From: Kitasatospora sp. A2-31
GTDB taxonomy: Bacteria; Actinomycetota; Actinomycetes; Streptomycetales; Streptomycetaceae
Assembly: GCF_022288725.1 (NCBI RefSeq)
Contig: NZ_JAKNTA010000004.1
Coordinates: forward strand, 274,615 to 338,614
Length of the DNA stretch: 64,000 nt
Direction of reading: 5' to 3'
Part shown: positions 53,715 to 62,367 of the stretch, in pieces
Numbering within the stretch: the stretch's first letter is position 1
Layout: the number at the start of each line of letters is the position of its first letter
Program-made: the position numbers and the translations under genes
The notes under the pieces: model-generated
The model's database searches: none
What the model was told of the DNA's origin: nothing
What the model saw: the letters and a program-made list of their open reading frames with translations, nothing else

Positions 53715-56285
53715 ATGGCAGCCGATTCCCCGGACGGCGACCCGGCGGGTGCCGGACGGGTGCCCCCGATCGCAGCCGTGCGCGGCTACGTCCGCGCCGT
53801 CGTGGCGGAGGTCGCCGGGGTCCCGGTCGAGGAGCTGGCGGCCCCGGACGCCCTGCGCGAGCTCGGCCTCTCCTCGCTGGCCAGAATGAACGTCACCGTC
53901 CGGTTCGACCAGGACCTCGGCGACATCGAGCCCACCCTGACCTTCGAGTACCCGACCGTCGAGGAGCTGGCCGACCACCTCCTGGCGACCAGGCCGGCCG
54001 AGCTGGCCCGACTGCTCCCGGCGTCCGGCGCCGCGAGCGCCTCGCCGCGGGCCCGGCCGGACCGGAGCGACCGGCCGGACCGCACCGAGCACGCCGCACG
54101 GTCCGCCGGGGCGTCGTCGGGGGACATCGCCGTCATCGCGGTGACCGGCCGCTACCCCGGCGCGCCGGACGTCGAGGCGCTCTGGCGAAACCTCCGCGAC
54201 GGGGTGCGCAGCACCGGCGAGGTCCCGGCCGACCGCTGGGACTGGCGCGCGTACTTCGACCCGCGCAGGGGCCGGCCCGACCGCACCCACGGTCGCTGGG
54301 GCGGCTTCCTGGACGGCGTCGCGGAGTTCGACGCCGAGCTCTTCCACGTCCTGCCGCTGGACGCGGCCCACCTCGACCCGCAGGAGCGGCTCTTCCTCCA
54401 GACCTGCTGGCACCTGCTGGAGCAGGCGGGGATGCTGGGCCCCACCACTCACGAGCCGGAGACCGGTGTCTTCGTGGGCAGCATGAACCACACCTACGGC
54501 AAGATCGGCGCCACCCGCTGGCCGCTCGGCGAGCTCACCGGCCCCAACTCCGCCCCGTGGTCGATCGCCAACCGGGTCTCCTACTTCTTCGACCTGCACG
54601 GGCCGAGCTTCGCCGTCGACTCGGCCTGCTCCTCCTCGCTCACCGCCGTCCACCTGGCCTGTGAGAGCCTGCGCCGGGGCGAGTGCCGCACCGCGATCGC
54701 CGGCGGCGTCAACCTGATCCTGCACCCGGCCCACCTGGTCGGGCTCTCCACGTCGTCGATGCTCTCCTCCGACGAGGCGTGCAAGGTGTTCGACGCGGCC
54801 GCGGACGGGTTCGTCCCGGGGGAGGGAGTCGGGGCGGTCCTGCTCAAGCCACTCGCGGCGGCCGTCGCCGACGGCGACCACGTCTGGGGCGTCATCAAGG
54901 GCAGTGCGCTGAACACCGCCGGGCGCACCTCGGGCTACACCGTGCCCAACCCGGCGCGCCAGTGCGACCTGGTCACCGCGGCGGCCGAGCGGGCCGGGGT
55001 CGATCCCGCGACCCTCTCCTACGTGGAGGCCCACGGCACCGGCACCGCCCTCGGCGACCCCCTGGAGATCGCCGGCCTGGCCCGCGCACTGGCCCCCGGG
55101 CGCCCTGCCGACCGGCCCTGCCCGGTCGGATCGCTGAAGGCGAACATCGGACACCTGGAGGGCGCCGCCGGCGTGGCCGGACTCACCAAGGTCCTGCTCC
55201 AGCTGAAGTACGGACAGCTCGCGCCCTGCATCGGGCTGGAGGACCTCAACCCCCGGATCGACACCCCGGTGGTGCGGTTCCCCCGGGAGACCGAGGCGTG
55301 GGTGGCGGCGCCGGGGGCGCCGCGGCGCGCCGGGGTGAGCGCCTTCGGGGCCGGTGGAGCCAACGCGCACCTGATCCTGGAGGAGTACCGGCCGGCCGCG
55401 ACCGGGGTCGAGGAGGAGCCCGTCCCGGAGGAGGAGCAGCTGGTGCTGCTCTCCGCCCGCACCGGGGAGCGGCTGCGCGTGCTCGCCGCCGCCCTCGCCC
55501 GGTCCCTGTCCGAGGAGCCGGCCGGGCCGGCCGGGCTGGCCGGGCTCGCGTACGGCTCGCAGGTCGGCCGCCGGGAGCTGGCCGCGCGGCTCGCCGTCAC
55601 CGCGCGCGACCGGGCCGGCCTCCGCGCCGCGCTGGAGGCCTTCGTCGCCGGGCGGTCCGCGCCCGGGCTGCGGACGGGTGCCGTGCGCACCGACGCCGGG
55701 CCCGGCGGCCTGCTCGACGACGAGGACGGGCGTACCTACCTGGACGCCCTGGTGGCCAAGCGACGGCTGGACCGGCTGGCCGCGCTCTGGGTCGACGGCG
55801 TGCCGGTCGACTGGACCCGGCTCTGGCCGGCGCCCGCCCCGCGCCGGGCGGCGCTGCCGCCGTACCCGTTCGAGCCGCGGCGTTTCTGGGTCGACCCGGC
55901 GGAACCGTTCGGCGCCCCGGGGGAAGCCGGCGACGAGGGCGGGTCCCGGGACGCGGCGGCGCCGGTCGGTGCGGTGCCGGACCCTGCCGCGGACGGCCCC
56001 GCCACCGCCGTCGAGGAGGTCCTGCGGCAGGTGGCCGCCGGCTTCCTGCTGATCGACCCCGCCGGGGTCGACGTCGAGGCCGACCTGATGGAGCTCGGCT
56101 TCGACTCCATCGCCCTGGTCCTGCTGACCGCCCAGGTGGGCGAGGCGTTCGGCATCGAGCTGGACCCGCTGCAGGTCCTGGACCACCCGACGCTGGCCGC
56201 GCTGCGCACCTTGCTGATGACGGAGCACCCGGAGGCCGTGGCGGCCCGGCCGGGCGTTCACGGCCTGCCCGGCACCGCGCGCTGA
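53715..56285 (+). CDS. ACP-KS-ACP polyketide synthase, no AT domain
   Basis: This 856-residue protein has an N-terminal carrier domain (about 20-95, Ser about 54 in LGLSSL), a ketosynthase (about 135-560) with active-site C305 (VDSACSSSL), H440 (VEAHGTGT) and H480 (NIGHLEGAAG), a post-KS linker ending in LPPYPFEPRRFW and a second carrier domain with Ser about 798 in LGFDSIALV. No acyltransferase, ketoreductase or thioesterase is present, so a trans-acting loading partner is needed; the acyl-AMP ligase may supply the starter. ATG 53715 follows AAAGGA. It sits between the two transglutaminase-fold genes. Confidence 0.9.
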   Translation: MAADSPDGDPAGAGRVPPIAAVRGYVRAVVAEVAGVPVEELAAPDALRELGLSSLARMNVTVRFDQDLGDIEPTLTFEYPTVEELADHLLATRPAELARLLPASGAASASPRARPDRSDRPDRTEHAARSAGASSGDIAVIAVTGRYPGAPDVEALWRNLRDGVRSTGEVPADRWDWRAYFDPRRGRPDRTHGRWGGFLDGVAEFDAELFHVLPLDAAHLDPQERLFLQTCWHLLEQAGMLGPTTHEPETGVFVGSMNHTYGKIGATRWPLGELTGPNSAPWSIANRVSYFFDLHGPSFAVDSACSSSLTAVHLACESLRRGECRTAIAGGVNLILHPAHLVGLSTSSMLSSDEACKVFDAAADGFVPGEGVGAVLLKPLAAAVADGDHVWGVIKGSALNTAGRTSGYTVPNPARQCDLVTAAAERAGVDPATLSYVEAHGTGTALGDPLEIAGLARALAPGRPADRPCPVGSLKANIGHLEGAAGVAGLTKVLLQLKYGQLAPCIGLEDLNPRIDTPVVRFPRETEAWVAAPGAPRRAGVSAFGAGGANAHLILEEYRPAATGVEEEPVPEEEQLVLLSARTGERLRVLAAALARSLSEEPAGPAGLAGLAYGSQVGRRELAARLAVTARDRAGLRAALEAFVAGRSAPGLRTGAVRTDAGPGGLLDDEDGRTYLDALVAKRRLDRLAALWVDGVPVDWTRLWPAPAPRRAALPPYPFEPRRFWVDPAEPFGAPGEAGDEGGSRDAAAPVGAVPDPAADGPATAVEEVLRQVAAGFLLIDPAGVDVEADLMELGFDSIALVLLTAQVGEAFGIELDPLQVLDHPTLAALRTLLMTEHPEAVAARPGVHGLPGTAR

Positions 56286-56338
56286 CCACGCCCGGCGGCG
56301 CCGACCGCGCCCCGACCGACGAGAGAGTGGAGAACCCG

Positions 56339-57289
56339 ATGCACGACCAGGTGGCGCAGCTGCCGGACCGCAGCCGGACGATCGAGGAGGTGGTCGCCCG
56401 GACCCTGCTGATCCCCGGCCGTCACCGGGACTTCGACGTCCCGCGGGCGATGCTGGCGAAGGCCTACGCCATCGACGCCGAACTGCTGGCCGACCTGCTC
56501 GACGCCGGCCTGCCGCACCAGGGCGGCGGCGAGGAGCTGCGGCTCAACTCGTTCGACCTGGAGAACGTGACCGTCGAGCTGGAGCTCAACTGCCCCAACT
56601 GGATGCTGATGAAGACCCTCGCCCGGGCCTTCGACGGCGAGCTCGGCAAGGACAGCAGCAGCGCGTACGCCTTCCGCACCACCGGCCGCTGCCCGGAGCC
56701 CGGCCACCCCGGCGAGTGCGAATTCGCCCCCAGCGCCATGCTGGACGCGACCCCGGGCTCCGGCGAGGTGACGTGGGACAGCCCGCTCTCCTTCACCCGC
56801 CGGGTCCGGCTGCCGGAGGAGGAGTACTGGTTCGACGACACCGCGCGGGCCCTGTTCGAGCCCGTCCACCGGCTGACCTTCCACCTGCTGCCGCACGAGC
56901 TGTCCACCGACGTCGGTTTCGCCCGCGAGACCGGGCTGGCCGACTGCCGGCTGGCCAGCCACGTCCTGCTGGCCGAGACCCGCGACGCCGGGGCGGAGGT
57001 CCGCGGCGCCAGCGGTCTGATCATGGCCGCGCCCTTCCCGCTCCAGCACATGTGGATCGAGGTCAGGACGGCCGACGGCTGGACGGCGGCCGACCCCTTC
57101 TTCCTCCGTACGCTGGCCGGCTGGCGGATCCTCGACCCGCGGGTCTGGCCGGAGCACCGCTCGCCGCGACGGATCTACTGGCCGATCGACGGTGCTCCCG
57201 CGCCGGAGGACATCGTGCTGGTCACCCACCGGGGCGAGCGGGCGTCGAGCTCCAGCCGGATCGTCAACTGGCAGCCGCAGCAGCCGTAG
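56339..57289 (+). CDS. Transglutaminase-fold protein 2
   Basis: This 316-residue paralog of the protein at 52674-53606 has the triad at almost the same positions: C203 in LADCRLASHV, H237 in PLQHMWIEV and D252 in AADPFFLRT. Its N-terminal half has HRDFDVPRAMLAKAYAID and FDLENVTVELEL, matching the paralog's PDRYREF and LDLANVSLSL regions. It also has a CPEPGHPGEC pair of Cys that the paralog shares only in part. The two may act as partners or on successive steps. ATG 56339 follows GAGAGAGTGGAG. It is the last gene before a strong terminator. Confidence 0.75.
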   Translation: MHDQVAQLPDRSRTIEEVVARTLLIPGRHRDFDVPRAMLAKAYAIDAELLADLLDAGLPHQGGGEELRLNSFDLENVTVELELNCPNWMLMKTLARAFDGELGKDSSSAYAFRTTGRCPEPGHPGECEFAPSAMLDATPGSGEVTWDSPLSFTRRVRLPEEEYWFDDTARALFEPVHRLTFHLLPHELSTDVGFARETGLADCRLASHVLLAETRDAGAEVRGASGLIMAAPFPLQHMWIEVRTADGWTAADPFFLRTLAGWRILDPRVWPEHRSPRRIYWPIDGAPAPEDIVLVTHRGERASSSSRIVNWQPQQP

Positions 57290-57333
57290 CGCTCGTGGAG
57301 GTCGAGGCGGCTCGGTCGGGCGCACCGGCCACC

Positions 57334-57372
57334 GCCGAGGGCCCGGGACCGTGCTGGTCCCGGGCCCTCGGC
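57334..57372. terminator. Perfect 17-bp-stem bidirectional terminator
   Basis: Arms 57334-57350 and 57356-57372 are exact complements around GTGCT. It lies between the converging plus-strand PKS run and the minus-strand aryl/sugar operon and would stop both. Confidence 0.75.
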
Positions 57373-57410
57373 AGCCGTGCGGGCGGTCGCCCGCAGCTCC
57401 GCGCACCGGA

Positions 57411-57920
57411 TCAGGCGCCCGCCCGCAGGGACTCGGGCGCGAAGTGCTCGTCGATCAGCATCACCGGGACCCCGCCGGCGAACACCCGGTAGCGCCGGGC
57501 GGCACCCGACCCGGCCGGGACGCTGTAGGAGAGGATCTCGCGGAAGGACTCCACCCGGTGCCGGCGCAGCAGCCGGCCGATCGGCTCCTCGCCGCCCAGC
57601 AGGTCGGCCCGGAGCGGCGCCGGCAGCGCGCCCGCCGCCAGCACGGTGGCCGCCCGGACGTACACCCGGCCCGAATCGGCCCCGACGAGGTGGGTGGTGC
57701 GCGACAGCAGCGGTCCGGCGGCGGGTGCCAGCAGCCCGGTGACGTCCTCCGCGGGCGGTGCGGGCGCGTGGGCGAGCCGGGCGGTGACGATGCGCTCGCC
57801 CACCACCTGTTCCACCAGCGGCGTCACGGTGCCGTCGCAGGTCAGGATCAGCCGGCCGACCAGGTCGAGGCGGGCCAGCTCCGGCGGCAGCGGGTGCGCG
57901 GGGGCCGCTGCGCGCCTCAT
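57411..57920 (-). CDS. Chorismate-lyase-like protein (UbiC/DUF98 type)
   Basis: This 169-residue protein has the chorismate pyruvate-lyase pattern: LARLDLVGRLILTCDGTVTPLVEQ, FREILSYSVPAG, RRYRVFAGGVPVMLIDEHF, with the acidic residue in DEHF at the usual place. It would release pyruvate from chorismate to give 4- (or 3-) hydroxybenzoate, an aryl starter for the cluster. ATG 57920 overlaps the acyl-AMP ligase stop (ATGA). It is the last gene of a coupled minus-strand operon. Confidence 0.8.
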   Translation of the reverse strand: MRRAAAPAHPLPPELARLDLVGRLILTCDGTVTPLVEQVVGERIVTARLAHAPAPPAEDVTGLLAPAAGPLLSRTTHLVGADSGRVYVRAATVLAAGALPAPLRADLLGGEEPIGRLLRRHRVESFREILSYSVPAGSGAARRYRVFAGGVPVMLIDEHFAPESLRAGA

Positions 57921-59329
57921 CGGCCGGCCCCGGGGGCCAGCGCCTTGCCGGTGGCTGAGCGGGGGATCTCCGCGACCACGTCGATGCGGCGCGGCACCTG
58001 ATGGGGGGCCAGCCGCTCGCGGCACCACGGGACCAGGTCGGGGGCGTCCGCGCGGAGCACCACGGCGGCCACCGGCACCTGCCCGTGCGCGGCGTCCGGG
58101 GCGGCCGTCACCCGCACGTCCGCCACCGCCGGGTGACGGGCCAGCACGCGCTCGACCTCGACCGGGGCGACCTTCTTCCCGGCCACGTTGATCAGGGTCC
58201 CGATCCGGCCGGCCAGCCGGATGCCGTGCTCGGTGGCGGTCCGGGCGAGGTCGCCGGTGCGGTACCAGCCGTCGGCGTCGAGGTCGAGCGGCACCAGGCC
58301 GTCCGGCCCGATCCGGCCGGCCGCCAGCGAGGAGGTCCGCAGCCGGAGTTCGCCGCTGTGCGGGTCGCCGTCGTCGAGCGGCACCACCCGGGCCTCGACG
58401 CCCGGCAGCGGTGCGCCCACCGCGCCGTCCTCCGCCTCCGCGGTCGCCGGGGCCAGCGTGACGGCGCCGGCCTCGGAGGAGCCGTAGCAGTTGTGCAGGC
58501 GGAAGGCGAACCGCTCGGCGATCGCGGCGGCCACGCCCGGGCCGAGCGGCGCCCCGGCCGACACGGCCGTGGCGAGCGGCGCCAGGGCGGACGCCAGCGT
58601 GCCGCCCGGGTCGGCGGCCTTGGTGAGCAGCGCGTAGTGGAACGGAAGGGCGACCAGGGCGCGGGCGCCGTCCGCCCGGACGGCGTTCGCCAGCTGGGAG
58701 GGCACCGAGCGCGCCGGGCGGATCCGCGCGGGGGCGCCGAGCGCCAGCGGGGCGATCAGGCCGTAGTTGAAGCCGTACGCGTGGAAGAGGGGAGCGGCGA
58801 CCGTCACCGGTGCGTCGGGCCGGTAGCCGAGGAAGGTGCCGACCCGGCGCGCGTCCGCCAGCACGGCGGCGGCGGTGCGGACCACGCCGGTGGGCGTGCC
58901 CGTCGAGCCGGAGGTGAGGAAGACGTGGGCCCCGGCCGGGACTCCGGCGGGCAGCTCCGAGCGGCCCGATCCGGTGAGCCGCAACGGCGGCTCCGCGCAG
59001 AGCACGGTCGTCGGGCCGGCCGGCCCGTCCGGGTCGGTGTCGAGAACGGTCGGGACGACGGAGCCGGCGGGGGCGGGGGCCGCCGGGTCCTGATGGACCA
59101 GCGGGACGCCGGCCAGGTCGCAGCCGAGGACGAGGACGGCGTACGCGGCGGGCGCCGACAGCCGCGCGGTCACGGGCTCGTCGGGCACCTGCCGGCCGCG
59201 CAGCGCGCCGGCGACCCGCTCGGCGGCGGCGAGCAGCTCGCGGTACGTCCAGGCCCGGCCCCCGGCGACCAGTGCGGTGGCGTCCGGCGGGGCCGCGTTG
59301 CCGCGCACTGCTTCGACGATGCTGCTCAT
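57917..59329 (-). CDS. Acyl/aryl-AMP ligase
   Basis: This 470-residue ANL enzyme has LTSGSTGTPTGV (A3, about 140-150), NCYGSSEAGA (A5), WYRTGDLA (A7), the hinge GRIGTLINVAGKKVAPVEVE (A8) and a late TGKALAPG (A10 Lys). It would adenylate an acid, most plausibly the hydroxybenzoate made by its neighbour, and pass it to CoA or a carrier domain. The pocket residues cannot be assigned with certainty by eye. It overlaps both neighbours by four bases, showing a single coupled operon. Confidence 0.87.
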   Translation of the reverse strand: MSSIVEAVRGNAAPPDATALVAGGRAWTYRELLAAAERVAGALRGRQVPDEPVTARLSAPAAYAVLVLGCDLAGVPLVHQDPAAPAPAGSVVPTVLDTDPDGPAGPTTVLCAEPPLRLTGSGRSELPAGVPAGAHVFLTSGSTGTPTGVVRTAAAVLADARRVGTFLGYRPDAPVTVAAPLFHAYGFNYGLIAPLALGAPARIRPARSVPSQLANAVRADGARALVALPFHYALLTKAADPGGTLASALAPLATAVSAGAPLGPGVAAAIAERFAFRLHNCYGSSEAGAVTLAPATAEAEDGAVGAPLPGVEARVVPLDDGDPHSGELRLRTSSLAAGRIGPDGLVPLDLDADGWYRTGDLARTATEHGIRLAGRIGTLINVAGKKVAPVEVERVLARHPAVADVRVTAAPDAAHGQVPVAAVVLRADAPDLVPWCRERLAPHQVPRRIDVVAEIPRSATGKALAPGAGR

Positions 59330-60009
59330 GGGCGGGCCTTTCGGAGGACTGCGGGGAGATCGTGGAGGGAGCGGAGGGTGCCGTCGGCGGGCGGGCCGTC
59401 GCCCGGCCGCAGGAGCAGGGTGGGGACCCCGGCCGCCGCGCCCTGCCGGGCGTCCGCGGGGCTGTCGCCGACGTAGTGCGCCCGGCCGGGCGCGAGGCCG
59501 AGCCGGCGCAGCGCCAGCAGCAGGCCCTCCGCTGCGGGTTTGGGGTGCGCGGCGTCCTCCCGGGCGACGGTCAGCCCGATCGGGAGACCCGACGCGTCGA
59601 GCAGGGCCTGGGCGTGCGCGCGCGAGCGCCCGGTGCAGATGCCCAGCGCCAGGCCGGCGGTCCGCAGCGCGGCCACCGTCTCCCGCGCTCCGGGCATCGC
59701 CAGCCGCTCCGCCGGCTCCTCGGCCAGCAGCCGTCGCAGCTCCCGGTCGTAGCCGCGCGCGGCTTCGTCGAGCAGGTCGGGCGGTACCAGGACGGCCAGG
59801 GTCTGCGCGTCGGTCGGCCGCTGCGCGGCGGCGAGGCGCGCGGCGCTCGGCTCGGGCAGGCCGACGGCGTGCAGGCTGCGCCGCAGGCAGCGCAGGTGCA
59901 GCGCCCAGGAGTCCACCAGTGTCCCGTCCAGGTCGAACACCACCCCGGCCGGTGCGTCCGCGGCACCGCGCACGGTATCGGGGCCGACCGGGGTGGCGGC
60001 CGCGGTCAT
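59326..60009 (-). CDS. HAD-family phosphatase
   Basis: This 227-residue HAD hydrolase has motif I DLDGTLVDS (about 27-35), the helical cap, motif II-type ICTGRSRAH, motif III HPKP and motif IV YVGDSPADA. It is of the Gph/phosphoglycolate-phosphatase type and should remove a phosphate from a small metabolite. Directly next to CobT, with four-base overlap, it may take the place of alpha-ribazole phosphatase and dephosphorylate the CobT product. Confidence 0.85.
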   Translation of the reverse strand: MTAAATPVGPDTVRGAADAPAGVVFDLDGTLVDSWALHLRCLRRSLHAVGLPEPSAARLAAAQRPTDAQTLAVLVPPDLLDEAARGYDRELRRLLAEEPAERLAMPGARETVAALRTAGLALGICTGRSRAHAQALLDASGLPIGLTVAREDAAHPKPAAEGLLLALRRLGLAPGRAHYVGDSPADARQGAAAGVPTLLLRPGDGPPADGTLRSLHDLPAVLRKARP

Positions 60010-61073
60010 CGGTGCTCCGTGAGGCCGGCCGAGGCGGCGGTGGGCGTCGCGTCGGCGACGGCGAGGGCCCCGTTGAGCAGACCGACGGCCAGGGCCGCGC
60101 CCGACGCCATGCCGAGGCGCATCTCCAGACGCAGCAGCGGAGGCTGCCCGAGGGCGGCCAGGACGTGCCGGTGCGAGGGCTCGGTGGACTCGTGGGCCGC
60201 GATCAGGTAGCCGGCCGCGGCCGGGCAGAGACGGACGGCCAGCAGGGCGGCGACGGCGGTGATCGCGCCGTCGAGCAGGACGACCTGGCGGCGGGCGGCC
60301 GCAGCGAGGATCACGCCGACGTTGCCCGCGATCTCGTAGCCGCCCAGAGCCGTGAGGGCGGCCATCGGGTCGTCGGGCCGCCCCGCGGACCGGGCGAGCG
60401 CACGCTCCACCAGGGCGGCCTTGTGCCGGACGGTGTCGTCGGGCACGCCCGAGCCGAGGCCGGTGACGTCGGCGGCCGGCCGGCCCAGCAGCCGGGCGGC
60501 GAGCGCGGCGGCGGCGGTGGTGTTGCCGACGCCGATCTCGCCGACGGCCACCAGCTCCACGTCGGCCAGCCGCTCGGCGGCGTACCGGGCGCCGGCCAGC
60601 ACCGCCGCGACGGCCTGGTCGGGCGTCATGGCGTCCTCGACGGAGATGTCCCGGGTGCCCGGGCCGATCTTGTAGCGCTGGTCGCCGACCGGCTCGACCA
60701 GGCCGAGGTCCGCGGTCTCCACCCGGGCGGGCAGGCGGGCGGCCAGGATGCTGACCGGGGCCCGGCCGGCGTCGATGAGCCGCAGGACGCCGCCGGTCAG
60801 GCCGTGCCGGAACCGCGAGGTGCCGTGCACGGCGACGCCGTGGTCCCCGGCGAGCACGCTGACGGCGGCCGTCAGCGGGCCCGGCGCGGCGGTCCGGCGG
60901 ATCGCGGCGACCCGCTGCACGAGGGTGTCGAGCTGCCCGAGGCTGCCGCCCGGCCGGGCCAGCGTCAGCTGCCGGACCTGCGCCAGCCGGGCGTACCGCC
61001 GCTCGGGAGCGGCCACGCCCGCACAGAGCGCGGCGACGCCCTCGCGGCCCGCCGCGGAGCCGGTCTCAGCCAT
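60006..61073 (-). CDS. CobT-family phosphoribosyltransferase with altered active site
   Basis: This 355-residue protein has the NaMN:DMB phosphoribosyltransferase (CobT) landmarks: PGGSLGQLD (about 41-49), AGDHGVA, VGEIGVGNTTAAAA (Glu179, equivalent of the catalytic Glu174 of Salmonella CobT), GGYEIAGN and the C-terminal RLGxxSGAAL. In CobT that last motif reads RLGEGSG, with the catalytic base Glu317. Here it is RLGMASG, with Met322 at that place. So it may use a different nucleophile, for example a phenol from the cluster, or have lost the reaction. It overlaps the GT gene by eight bases. Confidence 0.83.
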   Translation of the reverse strand: MAETGSAAGREGVAALCAGVAAPERRYARLAQVRQLTLARPGGSLGQLDTLVQRVAAIRRTAAPGPLTAAVSVLAGDHGVAVHGTSRFRHGLTGGVLRLIDAGRAPVSILAARLPARVETADLGLVEPVGDQRYKIGPGTRDISVEDAMTPDQAVAAVLAGARYAAERLADVELVAVGEIGVGNTTAAAALAARLLGRPAADVTGLGSGVPDDTVRHKAALVERALARSAGRPDDPMAALTALGGYEIAGNVGVILAAAARRQVVLLDGAITAVAALLAVRLCPAAAGYLIAAHESTEPSHRHVLAALGQPPLLRLEMRLGMASGAALAVGLLNGALAVADATPTAASAGLTEHR

Positions 61074-62367
61074 CGGCCCGCTGCCCGGTCGCCGGCCGGC
61101 CGGCCGTCAGGCGTTCGCCGATCGCCGCCATGCCGCGGGCGAAGCGCTCGTTGGTGAAGCATTCGGTGATCCGCCGCTGCGCGGCCGCGCCCCGCAGCCG
61201 TGCCTCCTCCGGCCGTTCGAGCGCCCGGCGCAGCGCCGCCGCGAGGTCGGACGGGTCGAGGGTGCGGTCACCCGAGGGGCCGCTCACCGGGACGGGGTAG
61301 CCGTACTCGGGGCCGGGGATCAGCTCCCGCAGCGAGTCGACCGCGCTGGCCACCACCGGGTGGCCGAAGGCCATCATCTCGGCGCAGACGTAGCAGAAGG
61401 ACTCCCACAGGCTCGGCACCACGTTGACGTCGGCCACCGACATCCAGCCGAGGGCCTCCTGCCGGGGCACGTCGCCGAGGAAGGTCACCCGCTCGGACAG
61501 CCCGGCCGCGGCGGCCAGCCCGCGCAGCTCCTCCTCCTCGGGGCCGACGCCCACCAGGGCCAGGTGCGGCAGCACCGCCCCGGCCGTGCCCGGCCGTTCG
61601 ACCGCCCCCAGCAGCTCCAGCGCCCGGAGCAGTTGGGCGAAGCCCTTGACCGGGACCAACCGGCCGCAGCCGACCAGCAGCGGGGCGGGACCGAGCGCCA
61701 GCGCGCCCCGGCGCAGCGGCCACTGCGGGTCGCCGGCCACGGAGTCGATCTCCGCCGGGTCGACGCCGAGGTGGACCACGCTGTGCGGGGCGGTGCTCTC
61801 CGGGTAGTAGCCGGTGATCGCGTCGGACAGCGCCTGGCTGATGAACACGGTGTGGTCGCTGCCCAGCACCGACTTGCGCTCCAGCTCCAGCAGGTGTGAC
61901 CGGTCGGCGGTCACCCCGCTGGTGACGCGGTGCTTGTCGCGGTCGTACGGGGTGATCGCGCGGAAGTCCTGGAGCAGGACGTTGACCAGCGGCACGCCGT
62001 GCCGGCGGGCGAACATCGCGGCCTCGGGGTAGCAGAAGAGGTCGGGCAGGGCGACCAGCGCCGGAGCGCCCAGCTCGGCGGCCAGCGCCTCGGCGGCCCG
62101 GTGGAAGCGCCGGTGGATCAGGAGGCTGTCGTCGGCGAGCCCGCTGCCCGCGTTGTAGACCACCTCGGTGCCGACCCGGTGCACCGTCACCCCGTCGACC
62201 CGCTCGCGCAGGTCCTCGGCCGCGCCCGGGCGGGAGGTGACCACGACGGCCTCCCAGCCCTCGGCCACCAGGCCTGCCGCGAGGTTGCGGGCGACGGTGC
62301 TGGTGCCCCCCACGGTGGTCGGCGGGTACTCCCGCGAGAAGACGAATACGCGTCGTGCGTCGGTCAC
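61066..62367 (-). CDS. GT4-family glycosyltransferase
   Basis: This 433-residue GT-B protein has an N-terminal FSREYPPTTVGGTSTVARNLA (nearly the GGxx loop), a central VGCGRLVPVKGFAQLLRAL and the C-terminal donor site VVPSLWESFCYVCAEMMAFGHPVVAS with the E-x7-E pair. It transfers a sugar from a nucleotide donor, most plausibly the CDP-hexose whose genes are adjacent. GTG 62367 overlaps the rfbG stop (GTGA). Confidence 0.88.
   Translation of the reverse strand: MTDARRVFVFSREYPPTTVGGTSTVARNLAAGLVAEGWEAVVVTSRPGAAEDLRERVDGVTVHRVGTEVVYNAGSGLADDSLLIHRRFHRAAEALAAELGAPALVALPDLFCYPEAAMFARRHGVPLVNVLLQDFRAITPYDRDKHRVTSGVTADRSHLLELERKSVLGSDHTVFISQALSDAITGYYPESTAPHSVVHLGVDPAEIDSVAGDPQWPLRRGALALGPAPLLVGCGRLVPVKGFAQLLRALELLGAVERPGTAGAVLPHLALVGVGPEEEELRGLAAAAGLSERVTFLGDVPRQEALGWMSVADVNVVPSLWESFCYVCAEMMAFGHPVVASAVDSLRELIPGPEYGYPVPVSGPSGDRTLDPSDLAAALRRALERPEEARLRGAAAQRRITECFTNERFARGMAAIGERLTAGRPATGQRADG

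Noticed and set aside
60006..61073. Cobalamin synthesis locus, suggested by the CobT homolog
   Set aside because: No cobU, cobS, cobD or other cobalamin genes are adjacent and the catalytic Glu is missing; the operon is for sugar and aryl enzymes.
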